DNA of 64,000 nucleotides from positions 1-64,000 of the forward strand of contig NZ_QGTL01000013.1 in assembly GCF_003182135.1 (NCBI RefSeq). The letters run 5' to 3'. Every line of letters begins with the position of its first letter. The first letter of the stretch is position 1. The notes beneath the pieces are model-generated. The model did no database searches and had not been told where the DNA came from. It was given only the letters and a program-made list of their open reading frames with translations. Positions 31,906 to 38,310 of this stretch are shown here, piece by piece. The stretch comes from Nocardia neocaledoniensis (GTDB lineage Bacteria; Actinomycetota; Actinomycetes; Mycobacteriales; Mycobacteriaceae). Position numbers and translations under genes: made by a program.

Positions 31906-31969
31906 GCGGAACCGGTCACACGGCGCCGGCGCGCCCTACCGTGACGGCACCCGCCTGAGAGGAGTGACG

Positions 31970-32551
31970 ATGCACAACGTCGCCGTGGTTCTGGAGACCG
32001 AGGCCATCCGGCTGTTCGCGGAGTCGGCGCGCTCCGATCATCCGGCCTACCGGCTCGCCGAGCGGCCCGTGGTGCCGCCGACCTTTCTGCCCGCCGACGC
32101 CTCGGGCGCCGCGCGGACCGAGACCGATCACCGGTTCTTCGGGCCGCCGCCGCGCGCGGGCGACCGGCTCACCGCGGTGCGCGCAGGCGGCGATCCGGCG
32201 AATCCGGCCGCGATCACCGCGGCGGAGTCGCTGACCCGCTACTTCGACCGCACGGGCGGCCTCGTCGCCGAGTCGTGGGCCGGGGCGGCCCAGGTCGGCG
32301 GGCCCGCCTCGCCGCAGGCCGCCGCGCTGCTGGCCACCTACGCCACCGACTGGCTCGGCGCGGAGAACATCCGGCGCTTCCGTACCAGGGTGGTGGGCGA
32401 ACTGCCGCCCGGCGACGTCATGAGCTGCTCGGGACACATCACGCAGAGCTATGCGCAGGACGGGGAATCACGCGTCGACGTGAGCCTGTGCGGCGTCGAT
32501 GCCGCGGGCCGGGTGGTCGTGCGGGCGTGGGCGAGCTTCGCGCGCGAGTGA
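31970..32551 (+). CDS. MaoC/hot-dog-fold dehydratase-like protein
   Basis: A 193-residue protein from ATG 31970 (GAGAGGAG upstream). The first half, YRLAERPVVPPTFLPADA..GDRLTAVRAGGD, resembles the N-terminal MaoC (FAS1-dehydratase-like) domain, and the second half, RRFRTRVVGELPPGDVMSCSGHI, a hot-dog C-terminal strand-rich segment. The classic D/H hydratase pair (DxNPxH) is not seen, so a non-catalytic or thioesterase-like role is possible. It has its own palindrome-bearing promoter divergent from kshA, so it probably belongs to steroid side-chain or ring metabolism. I cannot assign a substrate. It resembles, loosely, the small subunits of actinobacterial steroid enoyl-CoA hydratases. Confidence 0.6.
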   Translation: MHNVAVVLETEAIRLFAESARSDHPAYRLAERPVVPPTFLPADASGAARTETDHRFFGPPPRAGDRLTAVRAGGDPANPAAITAAESLTRYFDRTGGLVAESWAGAAQVGGPASPQAAALLATYATDWLGAENIRRFRTRVVGELPPGDVMSCSGHITQSYAQDGESRVDVSLCGVDAAGRVVVRAWASFARE

Positions 32552-32588
32552 CCCGCGTCGACCTGAACCACCGTCCAGATTCTTCGGG

Positions 32589-32608
32589 GCGAATCCGTGG
32601 ATTCGCCA
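32589..32608. promoter_or_regulatory. Perfect 20-bp palindrome upstream of SDR gene
   Basis: GGCGAATCC-GT-GGATTCGCC, nine-base arms. It lies 64 bp upstream of the SDR start and upstream of a CATAAT -10-like element (32640-32645). It looks like an operator; the regulator is unknown. Confidence 0.6.
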
Positions 32609-32672
32609 CCGTGAAGCGGCCGGGGATGGTGTGGTGTTCATAATGCACATCGACGTTCGGAGGTAGTACGAC

Positions 32673-33482
32673 ATGACGCGACGCTACGAAGGCAAAGTCG
32701 CCTTCATCACCGGCGCGGCCCGCGGACAGGGCCGTGCCGAGGCGGTGCGCTTCGCCCAGGAGGGCGCGAACATCATCGCGATCGACGCGTGCGCGGAATT
32801 CGCCAGCACGGCCTACGCGGGCGCCACCGAGGCCGACCTGGCCGAGACGGTGCGGCTGGTCGAGGAGACCGGCGCGAAGATCGCGGCGAGCAAGGTCGAC
32901 GTGCGCGATTTCGACGCCCTGTCGGCCGCGCTGGCGGCGGGGATCGAGCAGTTCGGGCGCCTCGACGTGGTCGTCGCGAACGCGGGCATCTGCTCGGCCG
33001 CGCTGTCGTGGGAGATCACCGCCGAGCAGTGGCAGGAGACGGTCGACGTCAACCTGACCGGTGTCTTCCACACCGCGAAAGCCGCTGTGCCGCACCTGAT
33101 CGCCCAGGGCGAGGGCGGCGCGATGGTGTTCACCAGCTCGGTGGGCGGGCTCAAGGGTATTCCCTTCACCGGTCACTACGTGGCGACCAAGCACGCCATC
33201 ACCGGCCTGGCCAAGACCATGGCCAACGAGCTCGGCGCGCATCGCATCCGGGTCAACACGGTGCATCCGGCCGGCGTCGCCTCGGGCATGCAGCCCAACG
33301 ACATCGGGCCGCTGCTGGAGGAGTACGCGAGCACGCTGGCGCCGATCTTCATGAACTCGCTGCCGGATTACATCATCGAGCCGGAGGAGATCGCCGCGAC
33401 GGTGGCCTGGCTGTGCTCGGACGACGCCGCGAAGGTCACCGGCGCGCAGATCCCGATCGACATGGGCAATCTGAACCGCTGA
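32673..33482 (+). CDS. SDR-family oxidoreductase, mycofactocin-coupled type
   Basis: A 269-residue SDR with a strong GGAGG site before ATG. Motif TGAARGQGR with ADIIAID-like ANIIAIDAC, insertion AGATEADLAETVRL, NAG, and catalytic YVATK identify the mycofactocin-associated branch. It is a third member of this branch, close in sequence to the pair at 3014-4640. The neighbouring promoter has a different palindrome (32589-32608), not the TCCCG type, so it may respond to another signal. The SDRs here would each oxidise a hydroxyl with NAD bound tightly. The substrate is unknown; it lies at the edge of the steroid block. Confidence 0.83.
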   Translation: MTRRYEGKVAFITGAARGQGRAEAVRFAQEGANIIAIDACAEFASTAYAGATEADLAETVRLVEETGAKIAASKVDVRDFDALSAALAAGIEQFGRLDVVVANAGICSAALSWEITAEQWQETVDVNLTGVFHTAKAAVPHLIAQGEGGAMVFTSSVGGLKGIPFTGHYVATKHAITGLAKTMANELGAHRIRVNTVHPAGVASGMQPNDIGPLLEEYASTLAPIFMNSLPDYIIEPEEIAATVAWLCSDDAAKVTGAQIPIDMGNLNR

Positions 33483-33489
33483 CCCGATT

Positions 33490-33531
33490 GGTATTTTTAT
33501 ACCGACGCCGCTAGCCTGGTATGAAAATACC
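33490..33531 (+). promoter_or_regulatory. map promoter with two GGTAT-N4-ATACC operators
   Basis: Operators at 33490-33503 (overlapping a TTGGTA -35, 33488-33493) and 33518-33531 (after a TAGCCT -10, 33512-33517), 28 bp apart. The same motif precedes the XRE gene at 34595-34608. The positions fit repression. Confidence 0.8.
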
Positions 33532-33544
33532 AACTGGAGGCGTG

Positions 33545-34312
33545 ATGGTGGAGTTGAAGTCGCCCGCCGAGCTCGAACGGATGCGGGTGACCGGGCGGTT
33601 CGTGGCCGACGTGCTGGCGGGCGTGCACGCGCGCGCCGCCGTCGGCGTGAACCTGCTCGAGCTCGAAGAGTATGTGCGGGAACGGATTCGCGAGCGCGGC
33701 GCGGTGTCGTGCTACTGGGACTACGCGCCCTCGTTCGGTCGCGGACCGTTCCGCAACACCGTGTGCCTGGCGGTCAACGACGCGGTGCTGCACGGCCTGC
33801 CGCACGACTACATGCTGCGCGACGGCGATGTGCTCACCGCCGATCTGGCCGTGACGATCGACGGCTGGGCCGCCGATTCCGCGGTGACCACCATCGTGGG
33901 CACTCCCGATCCCGCGGACGCGCGGCTGGTGCGGGCCGCCGAGGAGGCGCTGGCCGCCGCGATCGCGGTCGCGCGGCCGGGCAACCACATCGGGGACATC
34001 TCCGCCGCGATCTCCGCCGTCGCCCGCGCGTACGGCTATCCGGTCAACACCGAATTCGGCGGCCACGGGATCGGCCGGACCATGCACGAGGATCCGCACG
34101 TGGCCAATCACGGCCGCGCGGGCCGCGGATTCCGGCTGCGCCCCGGGCTCGCCCTGGCGATCGAGCCGTGGTTCGCGGCGACCACGGACAAGGTGGTCAC
34201 CGACCCGGACGGCTGGACCATCCGCTCCGCCGACGGTTCCCGCTGCGCGCACAGTGAGCACACCGTGGCGATCACGGACGACGAGCCGATGATCCTGACG
34301 CTGCGGGACTGA
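33545..34312 (+). CDS. map: Methionine aminopeptidase, type I
   Basis: A 255-residue protein from ATG 33545 (GGAGG four bases upstream; ATG 33521 is also in frame but lies inside the second operator). It has the pita-bread fold signature: His in VNDAVLHGLP, Asp in VLTADLAVTIDGWAADSA, His in GGHGIGRTMHEDP and Glu residues in AIEPWF and CAHSEHTVAIT. It removes the initiator methionine. Actinobacteria usually carry more than one map gene; the shared operator with the adjacent XRE regulator suggests this is the conditionally expressed copy. Its stop abuts that of the convergent XRE gene. Confidence 0.9.
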   Translation: MVELKSPAELERMRVTGRFVADVLAGVHARAAVGVNLLELEEYVRERIRERGAVSCYWDYAPSFGRGPFRNTVCLAVNDAVLHGLPHDYMLRDGDVLTADLAVTIDGWAADSAVTTIVGTPDPADARLVRAAEEALAAAIAVARPGNHIGDISAAISAVARAYGYPVNTEFGGHGIGRTMHEDPHVANHGRAGRGFRLRPGLALAIEPWFAATTDKVVTDPDGWTIRSADGSRCAHSEHTVAITDDEPMILTLRD

Positions 34313-34576
34313 TCAGGCCGATTCGGCGATCCGCTCGGCGCGATAGACCTCGGCGAGCTCGGCGAGCGGGATGTCGAGGGCCTCGGCGAGGCCGACGACG
34401 GTGCCGAAGGCGGGCGAGGGCAGGCGCCCGGATTCGATCTTGCGCAGCGTCTCCGGGGAGATGCCGGCGGCCTGGGCCACCGCGGCGAGCTCGCGGTCAC
34501 CGCGCGCGGACCGCAGGCGGCGCCCGAGGCGGCGACCTGCTTCGACCTGGGCCGGGCTGAGGGGGAGACGCACCAT
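34313..34576 (-). CDS. XRE-family helix-turn-helix regulator (map partner)
   Basis: An 87-residue regulator from ATG 34576; the longer in-frame reading toward 34684 crosses the operator. The HTH covers AAVAQAAGISPETLRKIESGRLPSPAFGTVVGLAEAL, typical of Cro/CI-type proteins, and the remainder is only a short LAELAEVYRAERI tail. A perfect GGTATTTAAATACC (34595-34608) lies 19 bp upstream, matching two sites in the map promoter. Autoregulation and control of map by this protein is a strong inference from shared sites. It has no sensor domain, so the signal is not visible. Confidence 0.8.
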   Translation of the reverse strand: MVRLPLSPAQVEAGRRLGRRLRSARGDRELAAVAQAAGISPETLRKIESGRLPSPAFGTVVGLAEALDIPLAELAEVYRAERIAESA

Positions 34577-34594
34577 GGCACCGAGCGTAAGGCG

Positions 34595-34608
34595 GGTATT
34601 TAAATACC
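34595..34608 (-). promoter_or_regulatory. XRE-gene operator, GGTAT-TTAA-ATACC
   Basis: Perfect palindrome just upstream of the XRE ATG, same motif as the two sites in the map promoter. Confidence 0.8.
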
Positions 34609-34738
34609 GCAAGCGGCCGGTAGTGCCGATCCGGTGGAGCGGGCGCTGAGCACGCACGCCTCGCTCGGCAGGTTCTACTGTCACCGAGCGGCGGAGAGGG
34701 CGATGTGTGTGGTGCCCGCTCGCCGGGGGCCGAGCTGG

Positions 34739-35509
34739 TCAGCGGGCGGGCTGGGCGAGGAAGGCGCCCTCGATGAGGACGGGGACCGACGGATCGGCCT
34801 CGAGTTCCGACGCGAGCGCGACATCGTCGGCGAAACCGCCGAGGGCCAGCTCGCGTCCGGACGCGCAGTCCCCGATCGCCGCGGGCACGTCCGGCGTCGC
34901 GGCGAACGACGCCGCGGCAGTTCGTGCTTCGGGCGAGGGGTCGGTGGCGCCGAGGTCGAGCAGGGCGGCGGCGACGGCTCCGGCGCCGAGCCAGTCCTCC
35001 AGGGCGGGGCGCACGACGCCGCTGCCCGGCCAGTGTTCGCCGGCCGCGACGATCGCCACCGGTCGCGCGGGCGTGCCCCAGCCCCGAGCGCGAAGCCAGG
35101 CGGCGACCGCGCGATGGTTGCGCAGGCAGCCCGCGACCACCGGCACCCCCGTGACCCCGGCGGCGATGGTGGAACCGTTGGGGGAGGGGAGTACGAGCCG
35201 CTCGGTGAACGGCGCGCGTCGCAGCGTCGCCGGGGACAGCGACCAGGGGTTCTCAGCGCCGACCTCGCGACGGCCGACGGCGAGCGCGGCATCGTGCAGC
35301 GCGGCGAAGGTTCGAGCCGAATCATCGCGCCACCGATAGGGGAACACGACCGTGCCCGCGCCGGTCGCGATCGATACCGAGGTGGTGAACGACAACACGT
35401 CGATCACCACCACGGCGGCGGCTCCCGGCCCGATCGCGGCAGCGCCCGTCGCGCCCCACTCGACTCTGATCCCGAATCCCCGCTGCCGCGACCACTCCGG
35501 TACCGACAT
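34739..35509 (-). CDS. ComB-like phosphosulfolactate phosphatase family protein
   Basis: 256 residues from ATG 35509 (GGTGGGGGG upstream). It carries ComB-family motifs: VVVIDVLSFTTSVSIATGAGTVVFPY, LPSPNGSTIAAG, VAIVAAGEHW and a C-terminal DVALASELEADPSVPVL. ComB hydrolyses 2-phosphosulfolactate in coenzyme M synthesis of methanogens, but members in actinobacteria have no coenzyme M pathway and their role is unknown. No comA/comC-like gene is nearby. It is flanked by an XRE regulator and a VOC-protein gene, with no evident operon. The reaction on a phosphosulfolactate-like compound is likely, the physiological substrate not. Confidence 0.75.
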   Translation of the reverse strand: MSVPEWSRQRGFGIRVEWGATGAAAIGPGAAAVVVIDVLSFTTSVSIATGAGTVVFPYRWRDDSARTFAALHDAALAVGRREVGAENPWSLSPATLRRAPFTERLVLPSPNGSTIAAGVTGVPVVAGCLRNHRAVAAWLRARGWGTPARPVAIVAAGEHWPGSGVVRPALEDWLGAGAVAAALLDLGATDPSPEARTAAASFAATPDVPAAIGDCASGRELALGGFADDVALASELEADPSVPVLIEGAFLAQPAR

Positions 35510-35725
35510 CGAACCCCCCACCCTCTCGGTCGACCGCGGTCGGTCCACTCCGTACAGCATGGCCGACCTCCGGTCCGTTCGCCGAGGGGCGATCCTCGGC
35601 GGCGGTCCGATTGCGACGTCGGCCGCATGCCGGTCGCTCCGATCCCGAGTTCCCGCCGCCGCGACCGCGCCGGTGTAGACGGCATCCGACCTCGTTGTCG
35701 GAGAACGGCCTTGGGGGAAGGGACT

Positions 35726-36454
35726 TCAGTCCGTAGGGGTGGTGGCGGTGAGCCAGGTGGTGAGGAGGTCGGAGGCGGCGGCGTCGGTGGACAGGGCGGC
35801 GCGTTCCGCTGGTGTGAGGTCGACAGTGTCGAGCTCGGACTTCCAGTGGGCGAGGCGCTCGGGGTTCTCCGTCGCCACCGCCAGTTCGGCCAGGGCGGCG
35901 TAGGCGCGGGCGCGATCGATCGCGGCGGCCGAGGCGCCGAACCGGCGCAGGCCCGCTTCGAGGGCGCGGGTGGCGGCGCGGTCGTCGTTCTTGAAATCGC
36001 GCAGGATGCGGGCGTTGTCGAGGACGCGAGCCAGGCCCGCCAGTGCGCGTGAGCCGCCGTACTCGACGTCGTCGGGTTCGCCGCGCTGGATCACCAGCAG
36101 GGTGTTGCCGACCGGATCGACCAGGGAGAACCGCGACTGACCGGGCCGGAACCGCGTGATGCGAGGACAGCCCTTGGCGGGGACCTTGCCGTAGTGGGCG
36201 CGCAGCGCCGCGGTGAACTCGGCGTGCCGGGCGGCGACGTCGTCGACCAGCAGCAGGGCGCCCACGTGCTCGGTCGGCAGGTCGAGACCCGGGGGTGCCG
36301 GCGCGAAGTGCAGTGCGCACCCGTGCCCCTCGATCGCGCCGTAGACATAGGGCCGGGTCTGCTCGTCGACGACGGTGTAGCCCAGCGCCCGGTAGAAGTC
36401 GAGGGTGCTGGGCAGATCACCGGCCCACAGCAGTGGTACGGCGGTGTCGGTCAT
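35726..36454 (-). CDS. VOC-superfamily protein with C-terminal helical extension
   Basis: 242 residues. Residues 1-125 form a glyoxalase/bleomycin-resistance (VOC) fold: VPLLWAGDLPSTLDFYRALGYTV, FAPAPPGLDLPTEHV, FSLVDPVGNTLLVI. The remaining residues (about 130-242) are a helical region with Ala/Leu/Arg repeats and no motif I recognise (RALEAGLRRFG, RARAYAALAELAVA). The combination is longer than usual single-domain VOC proteins. It lies 38 bp downstream of the rifamycin glycosyltransferase-like gene in the same direction and may be co-transcribed. A drug-binding or antibiotic-sequestering role is possible but unproven. Confidence 0.7.
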   Translation of the reverse strand: MTDTAVPLLWAGDLPSTLDFYRALGYTVVDEQTRPYVYGAIEGHGCALHFAPAPPGLDLPTEHVGALLLVDDVAARHAEFTAALRAHYGKVPAKGCPRITRFRPGQSRFSLVDPVGNTLLVIQRGEPDDVEYGGSRALAGLARVLDNARILRDFKNDDRAATRALEAGLRRFGASAAAIDRARAYAALAELAVATENPERLAHWKSELDTVDLTPAERAALSTDAAASDLLTTWLTATTPTD

Positions 36455-36492
36455 GGCTGGCCTTCCGGAGAACGGGTCGGACGGCTCCGAGG

Positions 36493-37698
36493 TTAAGAAG
36501 AATTCCGCGTATCCGCCCGTACTGTTTTCGGCGTCCCGAGCAACCGTGCGATCGCCACGTCCGCACCGTCGGTCCCGATCCGCGGGCCGACCGCACGGGC
36601 CGTGGCCGCCGTCGCCGGTGTCAGGGCGCGGGCGAGCGCCGTGCCCAGCTCCGACACCCGGGCGGCCGTCTCGCCGAGGTCCAGTTCCCGCACGCGGCGG
36701 GCGTAGTAGAACTGGTCGAACATCTGTGGCACCACCACCTGCGGAACGCCGGCGCGGGCCGCGGCCGTGGTGGTCCCGGCGCCACCGTGCTGGATCACCG
36801 CCGCGACCCGGGGCAGCAGCGCCTGATGGGACACCTCCCCGATGGACAGACAATCCGGCTGATCGTCGAGGGGGCTCAGGTCCGCCCAACCGCGGCTCAC
36901 GATCACCCGTCGGCCGAGTGCGCGGGCGGCCTGGATCGCCTCGCGAGCCAGGCCTTCCGGGGCCCGGGCGCTGCCGAACCCGAGGTAGACGGGTGGATCA
37001 CCGGCATCGAGGAACGCCTCGAGCCCGGGATCGAGCGGTCGGGTGTCGTCGACCAGCCAGGCCCCTGGCTGGAACACCGTGAGATCGGGGCCGCCCGGCC
37101 ATGGCGCCAGCACGGGATCGGCGGCCAGCCAGGGATGATCGGTGAACAGATGATCGCGGACGTCGTCGACCTCGCCGAGCCCGCGCCGGGCGCGCGCGGC
37201 ATTCAACGGCGCCCGCCACACCCCGTTCCACATCGCGCGATCCCGCTCCCACGCGGTGGCGTTGTCGCCGTCGCCGACGGCGTCGCCGAAGACCGGCGGC
37301 GCGTGCTGGGGCGACGGCAGGGTCATCGGCGCGAACGCCACATAGACGTAGGGCACGGCCAGCGATTCCGCGATCGACCGCGCGGCGATCGCCAGCCCGC
37401 CGCCGCCGACCACCACGTCACACCCGGTGGCCGCCCCCACCGCCTCGAACTGCGCGGCCACCGTGCCCTCCACCAGCAGGCGGCGCTGCTCCGGCGTCGG
37501 CTCCGCACCGGGCCGGGCGGTGCTGCGCAGGGTGGGTCCGACCGGCACGTACTCGACGCCCAGCGCCGACGCCCGGCCCGCGAAGTCCGGCGGCGCGCAC
37601 AGCACCGCAGTATGGCCGAACTCGCGCAGCCGCCCGGCCAGCGCGAGCATCGGCTGCGCCTCGCCACGTGAGCCGATGGTCGTCAGGAGAACCCGCAT
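36493..37698 (-). CDS. rgt: Glycosyltransferase, rifamycin glycosyltransferase (Rgt)-like
   Basis: A 401-residue GT-B family-1 glycosyltransferase. The N-terminal acceptor domain starts MRVLLTTIGSRGEAQPMLALA. The donor site has QHGGAGTTTAAARAGVPQVVVPQMFDQFYYARRV, the UDP/NDP-sugar signature. The specific call rests on a rifamycin-associated element 60 bp upstream (37758-37776). RAEs are known to mark rifamycin resistance genes including Rgt, which glycosylates the C23 hydroxyl of rifampicin. Nocardia strains are reported to glucosylate rifampicin. Other macrolide-type GT1 enzymes share the fold, so the sequence alone would only support a generic GT. Confidence 0.82.
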   Translation of the reverse strand: MRVLLTTIGSRGEAQPMLALAGRLREFGHTAVLCAPPDFAGRASALGVEYVPVGPTLRSTARPGAEPTPEQRRLLVEGTVAAQFEAVGAATGCDVVVGGGGLAIAARSIAESLAVPYVYVAFAPMTLPSPQHAPPVFGDAVGDGDNATAWERDRAMWNGVWRAPLNAARARRGLGEVDDVRDHLFTDHPWLAADPVLAPWPGGPDLTVFQPGAWLVDDTRPLDPGLEAFLDAGDPPVYLGFGSARAPEGLAREAIQAARALGRRVIVSRGWADLSPLDDQPDCLSIGEVSHQALLPRVAAVIQHGGAGTTTAAARAGVPQVVVPQMFDQFYYARRVRELDLGETAARVSELGTALARALTPATAATARAVGPRIGTDGADVAIARLLGTPKTVRADTRNSS

Positions 37699-37757
37699 GT
37701 CACGCCCCGTTCTGCGCCCGGATCTCGGCGCGCGGACAGCGATTCTGCCCGCTACCC

Positions 37758-37776
37758 CCGGCCTTGCGGCAAGCCC
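37758..37776 (-). promoter_or_regulatory. Rifamycin-associated element upstream of rgt
   Basis: On the minus strand GGGGCTTGCCGCAAGGCCG, differing from the remembered RAE consensus at two of 19 positions. It is the second RAE in the window and lies between rgt and the PPOX gene. Confidence 0.8.
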
Positions 37777-37847
37777 CGGTGCCCGGTAGACGATGAAAGG
37801 GGAAACACCGCCGGGCCGAGATCCCGCGCGAGCGCTAGGCTGCGGGC

Positions 37848-38228
37848 ATGACGAACCGACTCGGCGAACTGCAAACAGCGAACTACGTGCTGCTCACCAC
37901 TTTTCGCAAAGACGGCTCGCCCGTCGGCACTCCCGTCTGGGCGGTCGCGCACGACGACAAGCTGTTCGTCTGGACCGTCACCGACAGCTGGAAGGTCAAG
38001 CGCATCCGGCGCAATCCAGAGGTGACATTGCAACCGTGCAACGCGCGCGGAGTGGCACACGGTGCCATTGTCGGCGGCACCGCGCGGATCCTCGACGGCG
38101 CCGAGACCGAACAGGTGCGGTCGTGGCTGCGCCGCAAGTACTGGCTGACCGGCCCCTTGGTGATCCTCGGCAGCAACCTGCGCCGCGGCAAGGACGGCAC
38201 CATCGGCATCGAGATCACTCCCGCCTGA
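37848..38228 (+). CDS. PPOX-class F420/flavin-dependent protein
   Basis: A 126-residue split-barrel protein of pyridoxamine-5'-phosphate-oxidase fold (ANYVLLTTFRKDGSPVGTPVWAVAHDDKLFVWT, then KVKRIRRNPEVTLQPCNARG). The family in actinobacteria binds F420 or FMN and includes small reductases. The ATG lies six bases after a TAGGCT -10 (37836-37841), so it is likely leaderless with its own promoter, although the RAE lies about 70 bp upstream. Whether rifamycins induce it is unknown. It lacks the length of full PNPOx enzymes. No substrate can be assigned. Confidence 0.8.
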   Translation: MTNRLGELQTANYVLLTTFRKDGSPVGTPVWAVAHDDKLFVWTVTDSWKVKRIRRNPEVTLQPCNARGVAHGAIVGGTARILDGAETEQVRSWLRRKYWLTGPLVILGSNLRRGKDGTIGIEITPA

Positions 38229-38310
38229 GGCGCCGGGATCGCCGAAGCAGTATCCAGTACCGAGGGTATCGGATAACGTGGGGCTCAGCGGACTCTCCGA
38301 AGGGACTCAC

